Assembly (NCBI GenBank): GCA_046155815.1
Contig: JBJXFY010000001.1
Coordinates: forward strand, 1 to 21,222
Length of the DNA stretch: 21,222 nucleotides
Direction of reading: 5' to 3'
Source: JBJXFY01 sp046155815
GTDB lineage: Bacteria > Verrucomicrobiota > Verrucomicrobiia > Limisphaerales > CAIMTB01
A program made the position numbers and the translations under genes. Position 1 is the stretch's first letter. Every line of letters begins with the position of its first letter. Positions 1 through 7,124 of the stretch are shown here, in pieces. A model generated the notes under the pieces. The model was not told the DNA's origin. It ran no database searches and saw only the letters and a list, made by a program, of their open reading frames with translations.

Positions 1-759
1 GTCATCATCGAGAAGCCGCTGGCCCTGAACGGCCGCGACCTCGAGGCGATGGCCGCGGCCCTGAAGAAGGCCAAGGGCGTGCGGACGTGCGTGAACTTCG
101 AGGTCCGCTGGTCCAGCCAGTTCAAGACGATCCGGGCGATGATCGAGGGCGGCCTGCTGGGCGACGTGCATTTCGCGGAGGTGGACTACTTCCACGGCGT
201 CGGCCCGTGGTACGGCCAGTTCCGCTGGAGCCACAAGAAGGCCGAGGCCGGCTCCAGCCTGCTCAGCGCCGGCTGCCACGCGCTGGACGCGCTGCTCATG
301 TGCCTGCCGGATGCCGAGCCGGCCGAAGTCGCGGCGTACGCCACATCATCCAAGAGCGACTACTTCGCGCCGTATGATTTCCCGACCACGCAGGTCAACC
401 TCGTCCGCTTCAAGGACGGCCGCGTGGGCAAGACCACGTCCTGCCTCGACTGCCTGCAACCCTACTACTTCCGCACGCACGTCGTCGGCAGCCACGGGAC
501 GCTGCTGGACGACAAGTTCCACAGCACCAAGCTGGGCGCGCTGAACAAGGCGAAGTGGAGCCAGCTTTCCTGCGGCCTCGTGGATTCCGGCGACGTGAAG
601 GACCACCCGTACGAGAGCCAGTTCCACGCCTACTTCGACGCGATCGCCGCCGGGAGGGAAATGCCGCAGACGTCGTTCTGGGACGCGTACACGACGCACA
701 AGCTGATCTTCGCCGCGGACAAGTCGGCGGCGACGGGAAGGCCAGTGAAGCTCGCTTGA
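1..759 (+). CDS. Gfo/Idh/MocA-family oxidoreductase (C-terminal part, 5' end outside window)
   Basis: The reading frame is open from the first base, so this is the last 252 residues of a longer protein (family members usually have 330-450). The visible part opens with VIIEKPLAL, the EKP motif at the end of the Rossmann domain that carries the family's catalytic lysine. It continues into the mixed alpha/beta substrate domain with GCHALDAL, matching the usual G-x-H-x-x-D motif. The NAD(P)-binding GxGxxG motif lies outside the window. Family enzymes are cytoplasmic NAD(P)-dependent dehydrogenases or dehydratases of sugars and cyclitols; some relatives are NAD-dependent glycosidases. It is the first visible gene of a four-gene run with PIG-L, DUF4832-like and NagB-like genes, which suggests a role in converting a sugar or amino sugar. 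The exact substrate cannot be read from the sequence. An internal ATG at 49 is not the start, because EKP lies upstream of it. Confidence 0.9.
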   Translation, partial: VIIEKPLALNGRDLEAMAAALKKAKGVRTCVNFEVRWSSQFKTIRAMIEGGLLGDVHFAEVDYFHGVGPWYGQFRWSHKKAEAGSSLLSAGCHALDALLMCLPDAEPAEVAAYATSSKSDYFAPYDFPTTQVNLVRFKDGRVGKTTSCLDCLQPYYFRTHVVGSHGTLLDDKFHSTKLGALNKAKWSQLSCGLVDSGDVKDHPYESQFHAYFDAIAAGREMPQTSFWDAYTTHKLIFAADKSAATGRPVKLA

Positions 760-767
760 CTGCGGAC

Positions 768-831
768 GGCGGAATTCGGATTGCGGACTGGCCCGCGTTC
801 CGAATCCGCCATCCGAAATCCACATTCCGCC
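768..831. repeat. Imperfect inverted repeat between the oxidoreductase and deacetylase genes
   Basis: Two 20-nt arms (768-787 and 812-831) are complementary at 17 of 20 positions across a 24-nt spacer. Each arm is made of short GCGGA/TCGGA-type units. The spacer holds a further partial copy (798-810) that can also pair with the left arm. The element fills almost all of the 80-nt gap between two co-directional genes and ends 8 nt before the next start codon. It could act as an mRNA hairpin that attenuates or stabilises the transcript, or be an interspersed palindromic repeat. Function is inferred only. Confidence 0.65.
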
Positions 832-839
832 CCCGCACC

Positions 840-1634
840 GTGCCCTCCGCCCTCGCCATCACCGCGCATCCGGACGACATCGAGTTCCGCATCGCCGGCG
901 CGCTGCTGCGGCTCAAGGACCGCGGCTGGGACATCCACTGCTGGAACCTCTGCTCCGGCAGCCTCGGCAGCACGGTGATGACCGCGGCACAGACCGCGCG
1001 CACGCGCCGCGCCGAAGCCAGGGAGGCCGCCCGGCTGATGGGCGCGGGGTGGTTCCCGCCGCTCGTGCCGGACATGGAGCTGCTGTACGAGCTGCGCCAC
1101 ATCCGCCGCATCTGCTCCGTGGTCCGCGAGGTGAAGCCCGCGATCATCCTCACCCATCCGCCGCAGGACTACATGGAGGACCACATGGTCGCCTGCCGGC
1201 TCACGGTGACCGGGGCCTTCGCGCGGAACATCCCGAACCATCCCTGCACGCCGCGCCGGCCGCCCATGATGGAGCCCTGCACGATCTACCACTGCGTCCC
1301 GCACGGCCTCGGCAACAACATCCGCGAGCCCTTCACGCCCGACCTGTTCGTGGACATCGCGGGCGTCCACGCCCGCAAGCGCGCGGCGCTGGCCTGCCAT
1401 CGCAGCCAGAAGGAGTGGCTCGACGCCTCGCAGGGCATGGACAGCTATATCGCCGCCATGGACGCCGAGGCCGCGCATCTCGGCCGGCAGTCGCGGCGGT
1501 TCAAGCTCGCCGAGGCCTTCCGCCGCCACCTGCATTACGGCTACGGCGAGGCGGGCGACGACCCCCTGGCGGAGGCGCTGGGCAGGAAGCTCGTGCAGCC
1601 CAACCGCCGTCCGCTGGCGCCGATGCCCCGATGA
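840..1634 (+). CDS. PIG-L family zinc-dependent deacetylase
   Basis: This is a 264-residue protein of the LmbE/PIG-L fold, whose members remove N-acetyl groups from amino sugars or glycoconjugates using a metal ion. The signature AHPDD is at residues 9-13 (His10 and Asp13 are the expected metal ligands). The second motif, P-x-D-x-x-x-D-H, is at residues 108-115 (Asp110, Asp114, His115). No signal peptide is seen, so the protein is probably cytoplasmic. The start is taken as GTG at 840 because AHPDD must lie near the N-terminus; the open frame extends upstream to 555, but that part is out-of-frame sequence inside the previous gene. No Shine-Dalgarno motif precedes the GTG, which directly follows a hairpin-forming repeat. 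The stop overlaps the next start as ATGA, indicating translational coupling. The acyl substrate is unknown. Confidence 0.88.
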   Translation: MPSALAITAHPDDIEFRIAGALLRLKDRGWDIHCWNLCSGSLGSTVMTAAQTARTRRAEAREAARLMGAGWFPPLVPDMELLYELRHIRRICSVVREVKPAIILTHPPQDYMEDHMVACRLTVTGAFARNIPNHPCTPRRPPMMEPCTIYHCVPHGLGNNIREPFTPDLFVDIAGVHARKRAALACHRSQKEWLDASQGMDSYIAAMDAEAAHLGRQSRRFKLAEAFRRHLHYGYGEAGDDPLAEALGRKLVQPNRRPLAPMPR

Positions 1635-3034
1635 CCATGCCTTTCCGTCCCGGTCCGGCCGGATCACCCGCCGCCCGCAGGAACGGTTTCCTCGGCGGCC
1701 TTGCCGCGCTGCTGCTGTCCCTTGCCGCGTTGGCCGCGCCGCTCGAGTACGCGCCCGCGCCGCCGGACAACCCGCTCAAGGGCTTCATCCCGTATCTCGG
1801 CGAGCGATCCTCGTTTCCGCACAGCCTCGAATGGGATTACACCGCCGTGGCGGAGGTGATGACCGGTCCGAACACTTTCGACTGGGAGCCCTTCGAGGCC
1901 AAGCTCCGCGCGGCGGCCGGCCGGGGCCATCAGTTCTGGTCCCGCTTCTACCTCGAATACCCCGGCAAGCCGACCGGCGTGCCGAAGTTCCTCGTGGATG
2001 CCGGCCTGCCCATGCGGCGCTGGACCAACACCAACACCGCCCCGTTCCCGCCCGCCGTGGACCACACGCCGGACTACGAGGATCCGCGCCTCCGGGACGC
2101 GCTGGTACGCTTCATCCGCGCCTATGGCGAACGCTACGACGGCGACCCGCGGCTCGGGTTCGTCGGCCTCGGCCTGCTCGGCACCTGGGGCGAATGGCAC
2201 AACCATCCCAACAACGACTGGTTCGCCTCGAAGGCGGTCCAGCGCGAAGTCATGGACGCGTACCAGCGCGCGTTCAAGCAGACCCGCCTGGTCGCGCGCT
2301 ATCCCGCCGGGACGAACGACCACCGCTACGCCGCCAACGGCGACCGGCCGCTCGGCTACCACGACGATTCCTTCTGCTGGGCCACCTGCGACACCGGCCG
2401 GAAGGAGGACGACTGGTACTTCGCGCCGCACCTCGCGCAGGCCGGGGCATTGGAGAAATGGCGCACGCAGCCGATCGGCGGCGAGATGCGGCCCGAGGTG
2501 TGGGAGTGCCTTTTTGCCGAGCCCAGTTGCGCGCCGAAGGGCCAGGACTTCGCCGCCTGCCTCGCGGCCACGCACGCGTCGTGGCTGGCGAACGAAGGCG
2601 TCTTCCGTCCCTCGCTGAAGGGCGCGGCCCGCGAGCGCGCCCTCACCGCCGCCCGGCAGCTCGGCTACGAACTGCACGTCGCCGACGCCACGCTCGCGGA
2701 CGCTCCACCCCGTGTTTCCCTGCGCGTCGAGAACCGCGGCGTGGCGCCGTTCTACTACGACTGGCCGCTGGAGCTCGGCTGGCTGGCCGCCGACGGACGC
2801 CTCGCCACGGTGATGGTGCCGGACTGGAAGCTGACCTCGATCCAACCCGGCACGCCAACCAGTTGGCAATTCACCGGCCCGGTCCCGCCGCGCGCACCCG
2901 GCCGTCATCAGGTTCTGCTCCGCGTCGTCAACCCGCTGACCAACGGCCTGCCGCTTCGGTTCGCCAACGCCAGCCAGGACACCGACCGGCCGGGCTGGTT
3001 GACGCTCGGCACCGTCACGACGCCGTCGCCCTGA
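1631..3034 (+). CDS. Exported TIM-barrel-like protein, DUF4832-type
   Basis: This is a 467-residue protein with an Arg-rich N-terminus and a hydrophobic stretch at about residues 19-36 ending in AALAAP, consistent with a signal peptide. The mature part begins with NPLKGFIPY (about 47-55), an opening I associate with DUF4832-type proteins, which resemble glycoside hydrolases. GLLGTWGEWH (181-190) places Glu188 at a strand end, as expected for an acid/base residue of a TIM-barrel glycosidase, and GGEMRPEVWE later offers another acidic candidate. From about residue 355 a beta-rich module (RVSLRVENRGVAPFYYDWP) resembles an accessory beta-sandwich. ATG 1631 overlaps the deacetylase stop; ATG 1637, two codons later, is an alternative. 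Between PIG-L and NagB-like genes it may release or bind the sugar outside the cytoplasm. Enzymatic activity is inferred, not proven. Confidence 0.75.
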   Translation: MTMPFRPGPAGSPAARRNGFLGGLAALLLSLAALAAPLEYAPAPPDNPLKGFIPYLGERSSFPHSLEWDYTAVAEVMTGPNTFDWEPFEAKLRAAAGRGHQFWSRFYLEYPGKPTGVPKFLVDAGLPMRRWTNTNTAPFPPAVDHTPDYEDPRLRDALVRFIRAYGERYDGDPRLGFVGLGLLGTWGEWHNHPNNDWFASKAVQREVMDAYQRAFKQTRLVARYPAGTNDHRYAANGDRPLGYHDDSFCWATCDTGRKEDDWYFAPHLAQAGALEKWRTQPIGGEMRPEVWECLFAEPSCAPKGQDFAACLAATHASWLANEGVFRPSLKGAARERALTAARQLGYELHVADATLADAPPRVSLRVENRGVAPFYYDWPLELGWLAADGRLATVMVPDWKLTSIQPGTPTSWQFTGPVPPRAPGRHQVLLRVVNPLTNGLPLRFANASQDTDRPGWLTLGTVTTPSP

Positions 3035-3045
3035 TTCACCCAGCC

Positions 3046-3984
3046 ATGCTCCACAAACCCAGCGCCATCGCCCCTGACTGGTGGGACTACACCTGCCTGC
3101 CCGCTGAACTCATCGAGGAGGTCGCCCACCTCACGCCGCGCGAACTCGAGCGCCTGTCGCGTCCCGGCTTCCGCGTCGTGATGTACGACACGCTTGAGGA
3201 CTTCTATCTCGCCGAGGCCCTCGAGTATGTGGACGCCTGGCGGCAAAGCACGGCCGACAACCCCGTCGGGATCTGCGGCCCCATCGGCCCAACCGAGCAG
3301 CTCCCGCTCGTCGCCCGGCTCGTGAACGCGCTCGGACTCGATGTGCGCAACGGGCATTTCTGGGGCATGGACGAGTGGTTCGACCCGGCCACGGGCCGCG
3401 AGGTGCCGGTCACGCACCCGCTCAGCTTCGAGCGCGCCGACCGCGAGCTGTGCTTCAACCGCATCGAGAAGCGGCTGCGAATGCCCGACGCCCACCTGCA
3501 CTTTCCCAAGGCCGACACCGTCGCGTTCCGCCGCTCGTGGGACGCCGGCGTCCGCTGCGCCGTGATGCAGGGAGGCCAGGGCGACGTGAAGCACTGGGCC
3601 TTCAACGATCCGCCACCGCGCCGCGGCAAATGGAAGGCCACGCCGCCGCCCGCCGCCGAGTACCGCCAGCTCGCCACCCGCGTCGTGGAACTGCACCCGC
3701 TCACCATCGCGCAGAACGCGCGCACCAGCGGCGGCGGCAACATCGCCCTCGTGCCCACGCAGGCCATCACCGTCGGTCCCGTCGAGACGTGGAAGGCGGA
3801 GAAGGTCTCCATCTGGCACGCCGGCCACCACGACAACCCCTTCGGCCAGCGCCTCACGGCCTTCATGATCGCCAAGCGCCTCGTGGACACCTGCGTGCCG
3901 ATGTCCCTGCTGGCCGACCATCCCGACGTGCAGTTCAACTATTTCCGCGGCGGGATCGGAACCTGCGCGGTCGAAATGCACTGA
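3046..3984 (+). CDS. NagB-like sugar-phosphate isomerase/deaminase homologue with altered active-site motif
   Basis: This 312-residue protein aligns by eye with glucosamine-6-phosphate deaminase (NagB, normally about 266 residues). GMDEW at 107-111 matches the NMDEY motif with the proton-relay Asp (Asp109 here). GGQGDVKHWAFND at 176-188 matches the catalytic loop of E. coli NagB. ALVPTQAITVGP (234-245) matches the conserved ALTVG region. The expected catalytic Asp141 aligns with Val181, while an Asp sits one position earlier (Asp180). The loop Gly is Lys182, and the Glu148 equivalent is Asp188. His183 is kept. The phosphate loop near the N-terminus (GPIGPTEQ) is also unlike the usual GGTP form. 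The gene starts 11 nt after the previous stop, so it is probably co-transcribed. It is likely a divergent subfamily whose ligand may not be glucosamine-6-phosphate. Confidence 0.8.
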   Translation: MLHKPSAIAPDWWDYTCLPAELIEEVAHLTPRELERLSRPGFRVVMYDTLEDFYLAEALEYVDAWRQSTADNPVGICGPIGPTEQLPLVARLVNALGLDVRNGHFWGMDEWFDPATGREVPVTHPLSFERADRELCFNRIEKRLRMPDAHLHFPKADTVAFRRSWDAGVRCAVMQGGQGDVKHWAFNDPPPRRGKWKATPPPAAEYRQLATRVVELHPLTIAQNARTSGGGNIALVPTQAITVGPVETWKAEKVSIWHAGHHDNPFGQRLTAFMIAKRLVDTCVPMSLLADHPDVQFNYFRGGIGTCAVEMH

Positions 3985-3993
3985 GGTCAATTC

Positions 3994-4005
3994 CCAGCGC
4001 GCTGG
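3994..4005. repeat. 12-bp perfect palindrome after the NagB-like gene
   Basis: CCAGCGCGCTGG is fully self-complementary and begins 10 nt after the NagB-like stop, in the 137-nt gap between two convergent genes. No T-run follows, so a classical intrinsic terminator is not shown. It may be chance in such GC-rich DNA. Nothing else in this gap is recognisable. Confidence 0.35.
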
Positions 4006-4121
4006 CGCGAAGCTCCGGGCAGGATCCAGGGCAAATGGATCAATGCCGGCAACTCACCCGGGACTGCTTGAGATCTGGCCGGCCGGGCAGGGCGACGCCA
4101 CAAGCCGGTGAGACCCGTCCT

Positions 4122-5078
4122 TCAGCGCCGCGCCGCGCCCCAGACGAGGGTACGGAGCTGCGCCGCGCATTTCACCGCGTCCAGCGCCGGCCCGATGAAC
4201 ACGGCCACCGGCTCCGGCTCCGGCCGGGCCGTGAACTGCTCGATGAGATAGTTCCCGTACACGGACTGGAAGAGGAACACCTGGTCCGGCTGCCCGCTGA
4301 AGCGGACGAAGCCCTTGCCCCGGACCACCTCGCGGCGGTCCAGCCCAGCGAGGAAGCCCTCGAAGGCGGAGCGGTTCACCGGCAATGGAAGCTTGAAGCT
4401 CACGCTCCGATAGCGCGCGTGATCGTGCGGCGCGGCGGCGTCCGCCTCCGCGGGCAGCTCGCGCAGCGGCGGCGCAGCGGCCAGCACGTCATCGAGCGAC
4501 GGCGGGTTGTAGGGCAGGCGGCGGACCGGCGCATGCGGGTTGAGGGCGCGGGCACTTTCCTCGAGGCGCTGCGCGGCGTCGGCGGGGGCGGTGTCGCACT
4601 TCGTCAGCAGCAGCCAGTCGGCGTAGCGGATGTGCTGCTTGAGCAGCGGCCACTCGGCGGGGTCGGCGTCCGGGCGGGCGTAGGCCGCGGCGTCGAGCAG
4701 GGCCAGCACGCCGCGCAGCTCGAAGCGCCCGAGCACGTCCGGGTCCGTGAGCGCGTCCAGCGTGGCGACGGGGTCCGCGAGGCCGGAAGGCTCGATGACG
4801 ATGAGGTCGCAGCCGCGGCCACGGGCGAGCGTGTTCACGGCGCGGGCGAGGTCCGCGTCCGGCGCGCAGCAGAGGCAGCCGCCCTCGACCTCCTGCACGG
4901 GCAGGTCGGGCCGGGTGACGAGCAGCGTGTCCACGGGCACGGCGCCGAACTCGTTCATGACCAGCCCGAGCCGCCGGCCGGTGGCGGGGAAGTCCGTGAG
5001 CCAGCGCCGCACGAGCGTGGTCTTGCCGGCGCCGAGGAAGCCGGTGAGCAGGACGAGGGGCACGCGCGGGGCGGACAT
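4122..5078 (-). CDS. CobW/COG0523-family metal-chaperone GTPase
   Basis: This is a 318-residue cytoplasmic P-loop GTPase of the G3E/COG0523 family, whose members deliver zinc, cobalt or other metals to client proteins. The Walker A motif GFLGAGKT is at residues 13-20. The metal-binding C-x-C-C motif GGCLCC is at 66-71 (Cys68, Cys70, Cys71). EPSGLADP at 96-103 is the switch region typical of the family. The base-specificity motif is TKCD at 159-162, a variant of NKxD like the TKTD form remembered for E. coli YjiA. The C-terminal third (around RGKGFVRFSGQPDQVFLFQ) matches the CobW_C domain. There is no His-rich linker, only one PHDH. The start is ATG at 5078, just before the P-loop; 130 further upstream in-frame codons run through intergenic repeat DNA and are not coding. 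No target gene or Zur-type site was recognised, so the metal is unknown. Confidence 0.92.
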   Translation of the reverse strand: MSAPRVPLVLLTGFLGAGKTTLVRRWLTDFPATGRRLGLVMNEFGAVPVDTLLVTRPDLPVQEVEGGCLCCAPDADLARAVNTLARGRGCDLIVIEPSGLADPVATLDALTDPDVLGRFELRGVLALLDAAAYARPDADPAEWPLLKQHIRYADWLLLTKCDTAPADAAQRLEESARALNPHAPVRRLPYNPPSLDDVLAAAPPLRELPAEADAAAPHDHARYRSVSFKLPLPVNRSAFEGFLAGLDRREVVRGKGFVRFSGQPDQVFLFQSVYGNYLIEQFTARPEPEPVAVFIGPALDAVKCAAQLRTLVWGAARR

Positions 5079-5145
5079 GCGGGCGGGAAACTGCCGGCGG
5101 AAGGCGGCGGTGCAAAGGGCGGGCGCGATCCGGCACCGCGGGGGG

Positions 5146-5199
5146 CTTCGTTCCCGTCCTCGTCCTCGGAATCTCCGGATGACGAGGACGGGGACGGGG
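5146..5199. repeat. Imperfect palindrome made of 6-nt GACGAG/CTCGTC-type units
   Basis: CCCGTCCTCGTC (5153-5164) pairs perfectly with GACGAGGACGGG (5181-5192). The intervening 16 nt hold a further 4-bp stem (CGGA/TCCG), and outer bases to 5146/5199 pair with some G-T wobbles. The sequence steps in 6-nt units: TCCTCG twice on the left, GACGGG/GACGAG on the right. It lies in the divergent intergenic region and has the same design as repeats at 768-831 and 10937-11019. Its role is unknown. Confidence 0.7.
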
Positions 5200-5204
5200 A
5201 CGAG

Positions 5205-5220
5205 CCGGAAGAGCTTCCGG
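5205..5220. promoter_or_regulatory. Short palindrome overlapping a possible ribosome-binding site
   Basis: CCGGAAG and CTTCCGG flank a central AG, a 7-bp-arm inverted repeat suited to a dimeric regulator or a tight mRNA hairpin. Its GGAAGAG part (5207-5213) is the only good Shine-Dalgarno-like motif noticed in the window, spaced 9 nt before an alternative GTG start at 5223 for the chloride transporter. This matters for choosing that gene's start. Confidence 0.35.
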
Positions 5221-5288
5221 CTGTGAACGTCAGCGGCCGGGGAGCTTTGGCCTTTGAACTCCGCCGGTTTCGTGGCGAACACTCCGGC

Positions 5289-7028
5289 GTGACGGATGCC
5301 GCGCCGGGCTGGGCCTTCCGCCGCTGGTGGCGCCTGCGCCGCCTGCTGCGGCCGCGGGAAATCCACGTCACGCTCTTCTACGCCGGGCTCGTGGGCGCGC
5401 TGAGCGCGGTCGCCTACTGGGTCTTCCGTGAGGCGCTGGCCGGGGCGCAGTGGCTTTTCACGCAGCATGACGGCGACATCGTGGACGCCGCGCGCGCTCT
5501 GCCGCCCTGGCGCCGCGCCCTGACACCGGCCGCGGGTGGGCTGTTCGCCGGGCTGGCGCTGTACCTCGGCTCCCGCCTCACGCGCGGCCAGAAGATGACG
5601 GACTACATGGAGGCGGCGGTGATCGGCGACGGCGTGATCCGGGCGCGGCCGAGCCTGGTGCGGGCGCTGTCCGCGCTGTTCACGAACGCCTCGGGCGGCT
5701 CCATCGGCCGCGAGGGGCCGGTGGTGCAGATGGGCACGGTGCTGGCCTCGATGCTGGGCCGGCTGCGCGGGATGAGCCCGGCGCGGCTGCGGCTGATGGT
5801 GGCGTGCGGCGGCGCGGCGGGCATCGCCTCGGTGTACAACGCGCCCATTGCCGGGGCGCTGTTCATGGCGGAGATCGTGCTCGGCTCAATCGCGATGGAG
5901 ACCTTCGGGCCGCTGATCGTGGCCTCGGTAGTCGGCACGGTGCTGACGCGGGAGTTCCTCGGGGGCGAGCCGATCTTCGGGCGGCCGACATTCCTGCTCA
6001 CGTCGCCGGGGGAGCTGCTGCTGTACACGGCGCTGGGGCTGGGGCTGGGCGTGGCGGCGGCGCTGTGGATCCGCCTGCTGCGGGCGGCGGAGCGGGGTTT
6101 TCAGCGCCTGAAATGGCCGCCCTGGCTGCGGCTCGCGGCGGGCGGGATGATCGTGGGCGCGATCTCCCTCGGCAAACCGGAGGTCTGGGGCAACGGCTAC
6201 AGCGTGGTGAACGACATCCTGCATGGCGGGTGGCTGCCGGGCGCGCTCACGCTGCTGCTCTTCGCCAAGCTCGCCGCCACGCTGGCCACGGCCGGATCGG
6301 GCGCCGCGGGCGGCGTCTTCACCCCCACGCTCTTCCTCGGCGTGGCGATGGGCGCCCTTTTCGGCCAGGCGGCGCACGGCCTCTGGCCCGCCGCGACGGG
6401 CGACCCGGAAGGCTACGCGCTGGTGGGCATGGGCAGCTTCCTCGCGGCCACGACTCACGCGCCGCTCACGGCCGTGCTCATGGTCTTCGAGATGACCCTG
6501 GACTACGACATCGTGCTGCCGTTGATGGTGGCCGCGGTGCTGGCCTACTTCACGGGCAGCGCGCTGGAGAAGTCGTCCGTGTACAGCCGCTCCCTCGAAC
6601 GGGTCCGCGCCGAGAGCCCGGCGGCGCCGCGCACCCGCTCCGTGGGCGACCTGCTGAAGCCCGCCCCGGCCTGCGTGGTGGAGTCCAGTTCCCTCGAGGA
6701 GGTGGCGCGGCGCTACCTGAAGCAGCCCTCCACCCACCTGGAGGTGGTGGACGCGGCGGGGAGGCTCGTCGGCGCGATCTCGATGCGCGAACTGGACGCC
6801 CACCTGCACACGCCGGAACTGGCACGGCTGGTCAGCGCGGGTGACGTGATGCAGCCGGCCGTGCCGGCCGTGCCGGCGGACGCGCTTCTCGGGACGGCGC
6901 TGGAGCTGTTCGCCCAGCACGACCGCGACCACCTGCCGGTGGTGGACCCGGCGGAGCCGCGGCGGGTGGTGGGCCTGATCTCGCGCAGCGACGTGCTGCT
7001 GAGCCTGGCGCAGGCGGAAAGGAACTGA
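5289..7028 (+). CDS. ClcB-like CLC chloride channel/transporter with C-terminal CBS pair
   Basis: This 579-residue inner-membrane protein of the CLC family moves chloride, in some members in exchange for protons. The filter motif GREGP is at residues 140-144, with gating Glu142, and the GxFxP motif GGVFTP is at 341-346. Many hydrophobic helices span about 25-425. The usual GSGIP motif is replaced by KMTDYMEA (102-109), as in ClcB-type proteins. In NAPIAGALFMAEIV, the position of the internal proton glutamate of E. coli ClcA (Glu203) is Ile196, next to Glu195. Two CBS motifs occupy about 452-574 and may sense nucleotides. GTG 5289 gives an N-terminus (RRWWRLRRLLRPREIHVTLF) like relatives; GTG 5223, with a Shine-Dalgarno-like motif, would add 22 residues. 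The gene is divergent from the CobW-type gene, and an inverted repeat follows its stop by 6 nt. Confidence 0.9.
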   Translation: MTDAAPGWAFRRWWRLRRLLRPREIHVTLFYAGLVGALSAVAYWVFREALAGAQWLFTQHDGDIVDAARALPPWRRALTPAAGGLFAGLALYLGSRLTRGQKMTDYMEAAVIGDGVIRARPSLVRALSALFTNASGGSIGREGPVVQMGTVLASMLGRLRGMSPARLRLMVACGGAAGIASVYNAPIAGALFMAEIVLGSIAMETFGPLIVASVVGTVLTREFLGGEPIFGRPTFLLTSPGELLLYTALGLGLGVAAALWIRLLRAAERGFQRLKWPPWLRLAAGGMIVGAISLGKPEVWGNGYSVVNDILHGGWLPGALTLLLFAKLAATLATAGSGAAGGVFTPTLFLGVAMGALFGQAAHGLWPAATGDPEGYALVGMGSFLAATTHAPLTAVLMVFEMTLDYDIVLPLMVAAVLAYFTGSALEKSSVYSRSLERVRAESPAAPRTRSVGDLLKPAPACVVESSSLEEVARRYLKQPSTHLEVVDAAGRLVGAISMRELDAHLHTPELARLVSAGDVMQPAVPAVPADALLGTALELFAQHDRDHLPVVDPAEPRRVVGLISRSDVLLSLAQAERN

Positions 7029-7034
7029 AAGTGG

Positions 7035-7061
7035 GCGACGGCGGCGCCGCGACGCCGTCGC
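7035..7061. terminator. GC-rich hairpin between convergent clc and shc genes
   Basis: GCGACGGCG (7035-7043) and CGCCGTCGC (7053-7061) form a perfect 9-bp stem with a 9-nt loop, 6 nt after the chloride-transporter stop and 63 nt beyond the shc stop on the other strand. No T-run follows on either strand, so it could be a bidirectional terminator or an mRNA 3'-end stabiliser. Its position between convergent genes supports the first. Confidence 0.6.
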
Positions 7062-7124
7062 AGCCTCGGATGGTGAGCCGGTGAGGACGGGAGCCGACGC
7101 CGGATTCCGGGCCGCCTGATTTCC

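Larger units (their letters stand above)
5079..5288. promoter_or_regulatory. Divergent intergenic region between the GTPase and chloride-transporter genes
   Basis: This 210-nt gap must carry the start signals of both divergent genes. It holds a 54-nt inverted repeat (5146-5199) and a short palindrome (5205-5220), described separately. No convincing -35/-10 pair could be picked out. If GTG 5223 is the true start of the transporter, the region shrinks to 144 nt. Confidence 0.45.

Noticed and set aside
3985..4121. Possible small gene or RNA in the gap between the NagB-like and CobW genes
   Set aside because: No start/stop arrangement, tRNA-like fold or conserved motif was visible; only a 12-bp palindrome stands out.
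5145..5222. Apparent acidic linker (SSSSESPDDEDGDGDEPEE) at the N-terminus of the chloride transporter
   Set aside because: It is the translation of the 6-nt-unit palindrome at 5146-5199, lies upstream of all plausible starts and is not a feature of the family.
3375..7028. A single plus-strand open frame of 1217 codons spanning the NagB-like gene end, the CobW gene and the chloride transporter
   Set aside because: Only the part from 5289 matches a protein family. The rest is antisense or out-of-frame to well-supported genes and is Arg/Ala/Gly-rich, as expected of chance open frames in very GC-rich DNA.
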